64,000 nt of DNA, from NCBI GenBank assembly GCA_947594835.1, contig CANQEH010000005.1:57663-121662 (forward strand), given 5' to 3'. The position numbers and the translations under genes were made by a program. The notes under the pieces were generated by a model. The model searched no databases. It was not told the DNA's origin and saw only the letters and a program-made list of their open reading frames with translations. Origin of the DNA: an uncultured Acetatifactor sp. GTDB taxonomy: Bacteria; Bacillota; Clostridia; Lachnospirales; Lachnospiraceae. Shown piece after piece: positions 34,344 to 42,295 of this stretch. Positions within the stretch are counted from its first letter, which is position 1; every line of letters begins with the position of its first letter.

Positions 34344-35083
34344 AAACAGTATGTGTGATACCTGCAAGATATGCCTCGACGAGACTTCCGGGCAAAGTGC
34401 TTACGAATCTCTGCGGCCATCCTATGGTCTGGTGGGTGTATCAAAATGTGTGCAAAGTGAAAGCGTTTGATGAAGTCTATATCGCTGCTGATGATGAGCG
34501 CGTCTGTAATGTATGCGAAGATTTTGGAGCAAATGTCTTAATGACCAGTAAAAACTGCAGCTGCCTGATTGATCGGTTATATCAGGTTTCACAGGTAATA
34601 GAGGCAGATTATTATATAGCGGTAAATGGGGATGAACCTTTGCTGGAACCAGAAGTCATGGCGGAAGTACTGCCAGATTTTGTAGAGATGGAAAAACCGA
34701 TTGTGCGCGGGCTGGCCCGGGAATTTACAAATCCAGCGGAGGTAATTGACCCTGGAAACATGAAGATGGCAATAGGGCAGGGCGGCTACTGTCTTTATCG
34801 TTCCAGAAGCCCCATACCTTATCCACAGACGACAACTGACTTTGCCTACAAGAAATATGTGGGAGTGGAACTCTTTAATAAAAAAGCACTGGAATTTTAT
34901 GTGTCTACACCTGCCACAGAACTTGAAAAAATTGAAGATATCGGGGCATTACGTTTTTTAGAGTATGGTATCCCGATCCACTACACGATTGTAAAAAGTA
35001 AATCTTTGTCAGTTGATACCTATAAGGATCTGGAATATGTGAAAAAAATTTTAATGCAGCAGGAAGGGAAAGCATTGCAATAG
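34340..35083 (+). CDS. KdsB-like CMP-ulosonic acid synthetase
   Basis: A 247-residue cytidylyltransferase close to 3-deoxy-manno-octulosonate cytidylyltransferase. CVIPARYASTRLPGKVL matches the CTP-binding N-terminus of KdsB, VNGDEPLLEPEVM matches the conserved QGDEP block, and LEKIEDIGALRFLEYGIPI with SLSVDTYKDLEYVKK matches the C-terminus. It would activate an ulosonic acid as CMP-sugar. Kdo is a Gram-negative LPS sugar, so a KdsB-like enzyme in a Gram-positive locus is notable; the true substrate may be another 3-deoxy-ulosonic acid. It overlaps the upstream GT gene by 4 bp. Confidence 0.85.
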   Translation: MKTVCVIPARYASTRLPGKVLTNLCGHPMVWWVYQNVCKVKAFDEVYIAADDERVCNVCEDFGANVLMTSKNCSCLIDRLYQVSQVIEADYYIAVNGDEPLLEPEVMAEVLPDFVEMEKPIVRGLAREFTNPAEVIDPGNMKMAIGQGGYCLYRSRSPIPYPQTTTDFAYKKYVGVELFNKKALEFYVSTPATELEKIEDIGALRFLEYGIPIHYTIVKSKSLSVDTYKDLEYVKKILMQQEGKALQ

Positions 35084-35106
35084 AAAAAAGCAAGAAAGGG
35101 TTCCAT

Positions 35107-36720
35107 ATGAGAAATGTGCAAATTTTGGACTGTACCTTAAGGGACGGAGGATACCTTCTGGACAAAAGATTCGGAGATGAGAATATCCATGGCATCGTCA
35201 ATGGACTGTTAAAGACCAACATAGATATTATAGAGGTAGGTTTTCTGCAAAATGAAGGCTTTGGCGATGGCAAGGTCGTTTTTCTGAACAGTGCAGGGGC
35301 AGAAAAATATATACCCAAAGACAAAAAAGACAGCATTTTTACCGTATTTGCAGATTATAGCCGATATGATATTCATAATCTGGATCCTTATACTGGAAAA
35401 TCCTTTGATGCCGTTCGTGGGTGTTTTTTTCAACGCGAATGGAGAGATGCTATGGAGTTTTGCAGAAGGATAAAGCAAAAGGGATATCTTCTTTTTGTGC
35501 AGCCTGTGGATATTTTAGGATATAGCGATAGAGAACTACTTTCATTGATCGAACAGGTCAATCAGATTGAACCTTATTGTTTCTCTATTGTAGATACATT
35601 TGGATCAATGTATGAGGACGATCTAAAAAGGGTTTTTAGTATGATACACCACAATCTTAACAGTAAGTGCAGAATTGGTTTTCATTCTCATAATAATCTT
35701 CAAATGTCCAGTGCGCTGTCGCAGGCATTTATGAAATTTGCATCTGGCAAGAGAAAAGTTGTTATAGATACCACGATTGCAGGTATGGGCAGAGGCGCTG
35801 GCAATACCCCGACAGAGTTAATCATTCAATACATAATGGACAAGCTTGAGGGATCGTATGAAATTGACAATCTTCTTGATGTGATTGACCATTATATGAG
35901 AAATATACGCTCTCAGGCAAGCTGGGGCTACAACACACATTTTTATCTCGCTGGTTCGTACAGCGCCCATGTCAATAATATTGCATACCTGCTCAAAAAG
36001 AATAGTATTCGTTCCAGAGACATCCGCTATATTTTAAATCGGATTGACCGTGAAGCTAGAAAAGGGTACGACTATGAAAGATTAGAAAACCTGTATCTGG
36101 ATTACATGGAATCAGATATCGATGATTCACAAGATTTTAGCCAATTAAAAAAAGAACTGTCGGGAAAGAATATTTTGATTTTAGCTGGCGGAAGAAGCAT
36201 CCGGGAGCAACGGGAGGACATTCTAAATTATGTGAAAAAGAACCATACGGTCGTCATTTCGATAAATTATTTACACGATGAGATTCCGGCTGATTATATT
36301 TATATCAGTAATACAAAACGCTATCAGGATTTTAACAATGTAGGAATGAATCTACCGGCTATCTTTACGTCAAACATTAAAAGGGAAAAATTAGGGAATG
36401 AGTATATCATATCTTTTATGAGACTGATAAAGTGCGGCTGGGAAAATATGGATAATTCTACGATCCTGCTTCTTCGTCTATTGAATGAAGTTGATGTGTC
36501 CCGGATCGGCATTGCCGGATTTGATGGATACGAAATTGAGAATAATTATGCAGAACAAAATCATGAATATAATATGTGTATTGATGATGTCATGTTTATC
36601 AACAAAGAGTTAGAAGAGATGCTGCATGACTTTATGGCGAGCAAAAAAAGAGAAATCACAGTAGAAATGGTCACAAAATCAAAATTTTCGATTCAGGCAG
36701 AATCAGAGCAGCTCTTTTGA
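35107..36720 (+). CDS. DRE-TIM (HMGL-like) aldolase fused to a Rossmann-like C-terminal domain
   Basis: 537 residues. The N-terminal ~290 residues are a DRE-TIM metallolyase like 4-hydroxy-2-oxovalerate aldolase: ILDCTLRDGGYLLD (residues 6-19), the metal ligands in IGFHSHNNLQ, and GMGRGAGNTPTELI. The C-terminal ~190 residues start with KNILILAGGRSIREQ and include IGIAGFDGYEIENN, reminiscent of the DUF115/Maf-type Rossmann fold, but I am not sure of the family. The gene lies between the CMP-sugar synthetase and the KdsC-like phosphatase, where KdsA or NeuB would be expected. I infer aldol addition of pyruvate to a sugar aldehyde to form a 3-deoxy-ulosonic acid. Confidence 0.75.
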   Translation: MRNVQILDCTLRDGGYLLDKRFGDENIHGIVNGLLKTNIDIIEVGFLQNEGFGDGKVVFLNSAGAEKYIPKDKKDSIFTVFADYSRYDIHNLDPYTGKSFDAVRGCFFQREWRDAMEFCRRIKQKGYLLFVQPVDILGYSDRELLSLIEQVNQIEPYCFSIVDTFGSMYEDDLKRVFSMIHHNLNSKCRIGFHSHNNLQMSSALSQAFMKFASGKRKVVIDTTIAGMGRGAGNTPTELIIQYIMDKLEGSYEIDNLLDVIDHYMRNIRSQASWGYNTHFYLAGSYSAHVNNIAYLLKKNSIRSRDIRYILNRIDREARKGYDYERLENLYLDYMESDIDDSQDFSQLKKELSGKNILILAGGRSIREQREDILNYVKKNHTVVISINYLHDEIPADYIYISNTKRYQDFNNVGMNLPAIFTSNIKREKLGNEYIISFMRLIKCGWENMDNSTILLLRLLNEVDVSRIGIAGFDGYEIENNYAEQNHEYNMCIDDVMFINKELEEMLHDFMASKKREITVEMVTKSKFSIQAESEQLF

Positions 36721-36778
36721 GCAATTATTTTTAAAAATTATATGACCAGATCGGTTTACAGCAAGAAGGGTATCGCTT

Positions 36779-37267
36779 ATGAACGCAGTTGTTTTTGACG
36801 TAGATGGTACTTTGACAGACGGCAAAATCTATATGGGAACAGAGGGAGAAGTCATAAAAGTTTTTGATGTAAAAGATGGTTGTGGGATACATGATCTCAT
36901 GCCTGCGTATGATATGATTCCAATTGTCATAACCGCGCGGCAATCCAAAATTGTTGAAAACAGGTGCAGGGAAATTGGTATCGCCCACATTTATCAGGGA
37001 TGCAGAGACAAGGCTCAGAAGTTGGATGATATTGTAAGCGAACTGCAATTATCTGAGTGTGAAGACGGCGTATACACAGATATTGCATATATGGGAGACG
37101 ATATCATCGATCTGCCGATCATGAAAAAGTGCAAGATAACTGGCTGTCCAGCAGATGCCGTTGCAGAAGTAAAAGCTTGTGCCGACTTTATTTCTACAAA
37201 ACGGGGTGGCGATGGCGCTGTTCGGGAATTTATAGATTGGCTGATTTCTGGTTTCAGCTCTCCTTGA
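36779..37267 (+). CDS. KdsC-like HAD phosphatase
   Basis: A 162-residue HAD phosphatase of the C0 (cap-less) type. VFDVDGTLTDGKIYMGTEGE is motif I and the adjoining beta-hairpin of KdsC/NeuC-partner phosphatases. ITARQS is motif II, and AYMGDDIIDLPIM is motif IV. TKRGGDGAVREFIDWL is the typical C-terminus. In Kdo and nonulosonic acid pathways such enzymes remove the phosphate of the 8- or 9-phosphate before CMP activation. Together with the aldolase and KdsB-like genes it completes a three-step route. Last gene of the AT-rich segment. Confidence 0.88.
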   Translation: MNAVVFDVDGTLTDGKIYMGTEGEVIKVFDVKDGCGIHDLMPAYDMIPIVITARQSKIVENRCREIGIAHIYQGCRDKAQKLDDIVSELQLSECEDGVYTDIAYMGDDIIDLPIMKKCKITGCPADAVAEVKACADFISTKRGGDGAVREFIDWLISGFSSP

Positions 37268-37278
37268 AGGCTAAGTGC

Positions 37279-37666
37279 TCAAATTTCATCCACGCTGATA
37301 TTATGCGCCTGCAGAAGGCGGAAGAGGCGGTCCCTTTCTGCTTCGGCCTGCTGTACCTGTGCATTCATCCAACGCATATGGCGGCGGTATTCCTCCCGCG
37401 CTTCGCACTTTAAGCGTATCTTTTCGGCCAGTGTAAGTTTGTGGATAGTGACGACGGCTTTCTGGATACCAGAATCGGCTTTTGCGAGCATTTTTAATTC
37501 ATCCCATGTGGAGCAGGGAACATACCAGCGCAGACAGTACCGTTTTATTTTCCTGCATCAGGGTACGGAACAGATAGTCGTTTGTCATGGGAATCGGGAG
37601 AGGGCCACAGGCATCCATCAGGTGTTTGTGGACGTCAGAAGGGAAAGCAGTGCGGTCATGACCCAT
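37279..37666 (-). pseudogene. Remnant of a PD-(D/E)xK (Rpn-like) transposase gene
   Basis: On the - strand, an intact start region (AAGGAG then ATG at 37666, with PMTNDYLFRTLMQENKTVL) looks like the N-terminus of PD-(D/E)xK family transposases. A stop occurs near 37499. In another frame, 37491-37279 encodes a typical C-terminal helix region (MLAKADSGIQKA to LLQAHNISVDEI). The catalytic middle is gone, so the gene is internally deleted and frameshifted. It fills the 470-bp gap at the right end of the AT-rich module. Confidence 0.7.
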
Positions 37667-37737
37667 AGAGAGAGCTCCTTTTGGAACTGTCAACTGAAAT
37701 ATGCGCAATCCTCTGAAACGGCAGAAGGAGAGAAAAG

Positions 37738-39807
37738 ATGCGGATGAAATTATACCACTTTTTTGTAAACAGCCACGCAGGCATCCGATGCCGGTATCAC
37801 CGTGTCCATGACAATCGGGGCACGGGCGGGAGACTTTTGTCCTATCTGTATCTGATGTGGCTGAATTTCTGTTATTATATCCTGCAATGCCGTTTTTTGG
37901 ATCGGGAAAAGGACATGGCATTTTACGAGTCAAAGAGACTGCCTGTCCGAACGTCCGAATCGGAAGCGCGGCAGAACAAAGGGCCATACGTTGATGAGGC
38001 AGTAAAACGGCTCCTGCAATATGACGTCATCTCTTTTGATATTTTTGACACACTTCTCCTGCGCCCTTTTTCGGAACCCTCGGATCTCTTTTATTTTATC
38101 GGGGCGCAGCTGGGGCTTTTAGACATCAAGAGGATCCGGATGGAGCAGGAGGAAGCGGCCAGGAGGCTGTGCGAGCGGGCACGGGGAAACCGGGAGGCAG
38201 ACCTTGCCCAGATCTGGGCGCAGATGGAACAGGCCATGGGGATTCCGGCAGAGCAGGGGATGAAGCTGGAACTGTCGTTAGAGAAAACGTTTTGCTATGC
38301 CAATCCTTTTCTGCTTCAGGTTTTTGAGAAGCTGCGGGAAAGGGGAAAACGGATCGTAGCCATTTCGGATATGTATCTCCCCAGCGCATTTTTGGCAGAG
38401 CTGCTAAGGGAAAAGGGATTTGCAGGAATCGAAGCGGTGTATGTATCCTGTGAGCACGGATGCGGCAAGGGAGACGGCGGGTTGTTCCGCATCGTAAAGG
38501 CCGGGCTGCCTGCGGGAGCGAAGCTCGTCCATGTGGGAGACAACCCTGTAAGCGATGTCAAAATGGCTGAAAAGAACGGCTTTCACACGCTGTATTATCC
38601 CAACGTCAACCAGATGGCGCTTTGTTTCCGGCCCTATGATATGTCTCCTGTCATTGGGGGCGCGTACCGCGGCATTGTGGATAACCACCTGTATGCAGGA
38701 CTTTGCGCGTATTCCAGAGAATATGAGTACGGTTTCGTCTACGGCGGACTTTTTGTGCTTGGATATTGCGGTTTTATCCATCGATACTGTCTTTCGCATC
38801 AGGTCGGCAAAATCTTATTCCTCTCCAGGGACGGAGATATTTTAAAGCAGGTGTACGAGCGCGTTTATCCACAGGAGTGTACCGCAGAATATGTCTATTG
38901 GTCGCGGACAGCCGCCACAAAGCTGATGGCGGGACATGACCGATATGATTACTTCAGACGGTTTTTGTACCACAAAGTCAATCAGGGGTTTACGATAGGG
39001 ACAATCCTGGAGGAGATGGAGCTGGGAAGCCTGGCAGAACAATTGCCTTTCTGGCAAAGCGAAAGGCTGTCCGGCTTGGGGCGGCTGGATGCCAGGGCCG
39101 TTTTAACGGATCACAATGTGGATGAGTTGAAAGAATTTCTGAAGGGGCATTTCGGGGAGATCCGGGAGAGCTATCGGGAACAGGAGGAAGCGGCGAGACA
39201 GTATTTTTCCCAAATTCTCTCCGGGACAGAACGCGCCGTAGCGGTAGATGTGGGCTGGGCAGGAAGCGGCGCAATGGCGCTGCGCTATCTTGTGGAAAAG
39301 GTATGGAGGCTTCCCTGTAAAATAACTGGGATCGTGGCTGGGACAAACACGCTCCACAACGCGGAACCGGAGGCCAGCGAAATTTTTCTGCAGATGGGCG
39401 TGCTGAAGGCATATCTGTTTGCCCAGGCACAGAACCGGGATGTGTTAAAAAAACATGACCCGAACAGGGGATATAATGTTTTCTGGGAACTTCTGCTGGC
39501 ATCTCCCACAAGGCCGTTTTCCGGCTTTGGGTTTGACAAGAATGGCGGCGTGACGCTGCACTTTGGCAAGGAGGAAGAAAATCTGGAGGGCGTCCGGGAG
39601 ATCCAGAGAGGGATTCTGGACTTCGTGGAAAGCTATCTGACGCATTTTGGAAAATTTCCGTATCTGCTGGAGATCAGTGGCAGGGACGCCTGTGCGCCGA
39701 TGCTTTTGGCCTCTGCCCATCAGGAACGGTATTTGCGAGAGATCCAATCAAAATTTGACCTGAAGATCGGGATAGGAACAGGAGAAGGAAAAGGAGAGAC
39801 GCCATGA
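37738..39807 (+). CDS. HAD-domain plus SRDG-domain glycan-locus protein (GC-rich paralogue)
   Basis: A 689-residue paralogue of the 30515 protein. Basic N-terminus, HAD motif I in VISFDIFDTLLLRPF (Asp101, Asp104), motif II in AISDMYLP, motif III/IV in KLVHVGDNPVSDVKMA. The C-terminal domain has ILFLSRDGDILKQVY and AVDVGWAGSGAMALRYL. The very C-terminus SGRDACAPMLLASAH is the sequence also found as a fragment at 21760-21828. GC content matches the chromosome, unlike the first paralogue. AAGGAGAG precedes ATG 37738. The next gene starts with an ATGA overlap. Function unknown. Confidence 0.65.
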   Translation: MRMKLYHFFVNSHAGIRCRYHRVHDNRGTGGRLLSYLYLMWLNFCYYILQCRFLDREKDMAFYESKRLPVRTSESEARQNKGPYVDEAVKRLLQYDVISFDIFDTLLLRPFSEPSDLFYFIGAQLGLLDIKRIRMEQEEAARRLCERARGNREADLAQIWAQMEQAMGIPAEQGMKLELSLEKTFCYANPFLLQVFEKLRERGKRIVAISDMYLPSAFLAELLREKGFAGIEAVYVSCEHGCGKGDGGLFRIVKAGLPAGAKLVHVGDNPVSDVKMAEKNGFHTLYYPNVNQMALCFRPYDMSPVIGGAYRGIVDNHLYAGLCAYSREYEYGFVYGGLFVLGYCGFIHRYCLSHQVGKILFLSRDGDILKQVYERVYPQECTAEYVYWSRTAATKLMAGHDRYDYFRRFLYHKVNQGFTIGTILEEMELGSLAEQLPFWQSERLSGLGRLDARAVLTDHNVDELKEFLKGHFGEIRESYREQEEAARQYFSQILSGTERAVAVDVGWAGSGAMALRYLVEKVWRLPCKITGIVAGTNTLHNAEPEASEIFLQMGVLKAYLFAQAQNRDVLKKHDPNRGYNVFWELLLASPTRPFSGFGFDKNGGVTLHFGKEEENLEGVREIQRGILDFVESYLTHFGKFPYLLEISGRDACAPMLLASAHQERYLREIQSKFDLKIGIGTGEGKGETP

Positions 39808-40340
39808 AACAAAAGCGGCGGGAGCGTGCGTTCTGCGTTTTGTATGCCGCCTGTTGGCTGGCATATTTAGGGCTGTTAGTATATGTGATCCTGTTTAAGG
39901 GCTCCTGGGCGGAGACGAGATCTTTTGTGGAAAGTCTTTACCAGAGGGAGGTTTGGGCGCGCCGCAGGGTGTATCTGAGGCCCTTTGAGAGCACGAAAAT
40001 GTTTCTGGAGCGATGGGAGTATCCTTATGCCAGATGGAACGTGGTGGGCAACGTTTTGGCCTTTGTGCCCTTTGGTATGCTGATGCGGGGAGTTGGAAGC
40101 GGCTGGAAGGGATTGTGGAGGGCGTTTTTCACTGCGGCTTTGGTATCCCTCGGTTTGGAAGCCATCCAGTTTTTATACGCCATCGGGGAATTTGATGTGG
40201 ATGATACGATGCTAAATGTTTTTGGAGCGCTTCTGGGATACGGGGTGCTCAGCGTATGCCGCAGAATCCTGGCGTTTCTCTTTGGCTGTTTTCGGAGAAC
40301 GGCGCATGAAGCCAAAAGAAAAGGGGGCCCGGCACAGTAA
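39804..40340 (+). CDS. VanZ-like membrane protein
   Basis: 178 residues with about four hydrophobic helices. WNVVGNVLAFVPFGMLMR, the acidic ALVSLGLEAIQFLYAIGEFDVDD and MLNVFGALLGYGV are the conserved features of the VanZ family. VanZ itself gives low-level teicoplanin resistance; the biochemical role of the family is unsettled. It overlaps the upstream HAD gene by 4 bp and ends the glycan operon. The next gene, metF, is convergent. Confidence 0.9.
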   Translation: MKQKRRERAFCVLYAACWLAYLGLLVYVILFKGSWAETRSFVESLYQREVWARRRVYLRPFESTKMFLERWEYPYARWNVVGNVLAFVPFGMLMRGVGSGWKGLWRAFFTAALVSLGLEAIQFLYAIGEFDVDDTMLNVFGALLGYGVLSVCRRILAFLFGCFRRTAHEAKRKGGPAQ

Positions 40341-40367
40341 AGAATGCGCCGAAGCCCCTGTGTGTTC

Positions 40368-41222
40368 TTATTGGATTCCGGCTACAATCTCTGCCGTGGT
40401 CTTCGGACGGTTCATGGAGTAGAGGTGGATGTGCTTTACCCCGTTTTCCCTCAGATCCCGGATCTGGCGGATGGCGTAGTCCACGCCGGCCCGGCGCATC
40501 TGCTCCGGATCGTCCCCGTAGGTGGCGAGAAGATCGGACATGGCCTTTGGCACGCTGGAGCCGGAGAGGGAGATGGAAGTGCCGATCTGCTTGAGCGAGG
40601 TGATCGGCATGATCCCGGCGCAGATGGGCACGGACACCCCTTTCTTCTGAGCTTTCTCCAAAAAATTGTAAAAGAAGTCGTTGTCTAAAAACAGCTGGCT
40701 GATGAAAAACTCCGCCCCTGCGTCCTGTTTTTTCTTTAAATTGTTCAGATCAGACTCCATGCTGAAGCTCTCAAAGTGCTTCTCGGGATAGCAGGCGCCT
40801 GCCAGATGCAGCGCGGTGTTTTCCTTTAAAAAGGCCATCATATCGCTGGCATGGGCAAAATCCCGGGAGGCAAACTGCTCGTCGCTCATATCCCTGGGAC
40901 GGTCTCCCCGAAGGGCCAGCACATGATCCACCCCCCGCTCAGCCAGGGAGCGGTAGACCTGCATCAGATCCTCCCGCTTGCTGCCCACACAGGTCATATG
41001 GGCCATGGCGTCGATATGCAGGGTGTTCTGGATGTAGGAAGCCAGCTCCACCGTAAAACCGGCCCGGCTCCCCCCGGCGCCGTAGGTGACGCTGATATAG
41101 TCCGGCTGCAGCTTTCCCAGCTCGCCCAGCACTTCGTATGCTTTTTCAAATTCCCCGTCCTTTTTGGGCGGGAATACTTCAAAGGAGAGAGTGGGCTTGT
41201 CTTCGTATAGTTTGGCTATCAT
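40368..41222 (-). CDS. metF: 5,10-Methylenetetrahydrofolate reductase
   Basis: Flavoprotein that reduces methylene-THF to methyl-THF for methionine synthesis or the Wood-Ljungdahl methyl branch. The TIM-barrel signatures LSFEVFPPKKDGEFEKAY, YISVTYGAGGS, HMTCVG and LALRGDRP, and the flavin-side GACYPEKH are present. 284 residues from ATG 41222, which has GAGGA seven bases upstream; the frame extends to 41243 without a ribosome site. No MetV partner gene is adjacent. Convergent with the glycan operon. Confidence 0.95.
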   Translation of the reverse strand: MIAKLYEDKPTLSFEVFPPKKDGEFEKAYEVLGELGKLQPDYISVTYGAGGSRAGFTVELASYIQNTLHIDAMAHMTCVGSKREDLMQVYRSLAERGVDHVLALRGDRPRDMSDEQFASRDFAHASDMMAFLKENTALHLAGACYPEKHFESFSMESDLNNLKKKQDAGAEFFISQLFLDNDFFYNFLEKAQKKGVSVPICAGIMPITSLKQIGTSISLSGSSVPKAMSDLLATYGDDPEQMRRAGVDYAIRQIRDLRENGVKHIHLYSMNRPKTTAEIVAGIQ

Positions 41223-41389
41223 CCGTTTATCCTCGCATTTCAAGAATGTTCTTGATTTTAAAACAAGATTATCGTAACATAATGGGGAATGGATTTCAAG
41301 GGGAAACCCCGGAAAGGGCGCAATTCCCCGGAAGTGACGCAGCCGTTTTGCGGCAGCATAAAAACAGAGAGCAGGATAGGAAGGAAGAG

Positions 41390-42217
41390 ATGGATCGCGT
41401 GGAAAAAGAAGGATTTCAGGGGACAGGGGAATATGTGGCCAGTAAGGAGCTGATGGCCAGCGTCAATATCGCCATTGCGCTCAAAAAACCGCTTTTGATC
41501 AAGGGAGAGCCCGGGACGGGAAAGACCATGCTGGCGGAGGCGGTGGCAAAGGCGCTGGGTAAGAAGCTCATCATCTGGAATATCAAGTCCACCACCAAGG
41601 CCCAGGAGGGGCTGTATGTGTATGACACGATACAGCGGCTCTACGACGGCCAGTTCGGCGAGGAGGGCGTAAACGATATCGCCCGCTACATCAAGCTGGG
41701 CAAACTGGGGGAAGCCTTTGACAGCGAAGATCAGGTGGTGCTTTTGATCGACGAGATCGACAAGGCAGATCTGGAATTTCCCAACGACCTTCTGTGGGAA
41801 CTGGATCAGATGGAGTTTTATATCAACGAGACAAAGCGGACGGTGAAGGCAAAGCACCGGCCCATCGTGATCATCACTTCCAACGCGGAGAAGGAGCTGC
41901 CGGACGCCTTTCTGCGCCGCTGCATTTTCCACTATATCGATTTTCCTTCCCCGGAACTGATGGAGGAGATCGTGCGGGTGCATTACCCCGATGTGGAGGA
42001 GCATCTGCTGCAGAACGCCATGGAGGTGTTCTACCACATCCGTTCTATCCGGGACATTCGGAAAAAACCCAGTACCTCTGAGTTGATTGACTGGGTCAAC
42101 GCCCTGCAGATCGGCGGCATCTCCGCGGATGAGATCAGGGCAAAGCTGCCCTTTGTGGGGGTTGTGGTAAAGAAGGACGAGGACCTGGAGCTGGTGCGGA
42201 GAGACGTAAATCTGTGA
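41390..42217 (+). CDS. MoxR-type AAA+ ATPase
   Basis: AAA+ ATPase of 275 residues with Walker A GEPGTGKTMLAEA (about residue 38), Walker B VVLLIDEIDKADLEFPNDLL, sensor 1 in VIITSNAEKELPDAFLRRC and the arginine finger region. MoxR proteins act with VWA-domain partners in metal insertion or complex assembly, and a VWA gene follows 78 bp later. I start at ATG 41390 (MDRVEKEGFQG), after GGAAGGAAG; upstream codons of the open frame overlap metF antisense and are not real. Client protein not evident. Confidence 0.9.
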   Translation: MDRVEKEGFQGTGEYVASKELMASVNIAIALKKPLLIKGEPGTGKTMLAEAVAKALGKKLIIWNIKSTTKAQEGLYVYDTIQRLYDGQFGEEGVNDIARYIKLGKLGEAFDSEDQVVLLIDEIDKADLEFPNDLLWELDQMEFYINETKRTVKAKHRPIVIITSNAEKELPDAFLRRCIFHYIDFPSPELMEEIVRVHYPDVEEHLLQNAMEVFYHIRSIRDIRKKPSTSELIDWVNALQIGGISADEIRAKLPFVGVVVKKDEDLELVRRDVNL

Positions 42218-42295
42218 AAATTGCAGCTGCAGAAGAAGACAGCAGGATGACTGGCGTAGGAAAGGCATTCACTCCAAGGAGGGATCGTACGGGAA

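Noticed and set aside
41258..42268. 336-residue ORF on the - strand
   Set aside because: Antisense to the MoxR gene, which has clear Walker motifs on the + strand.
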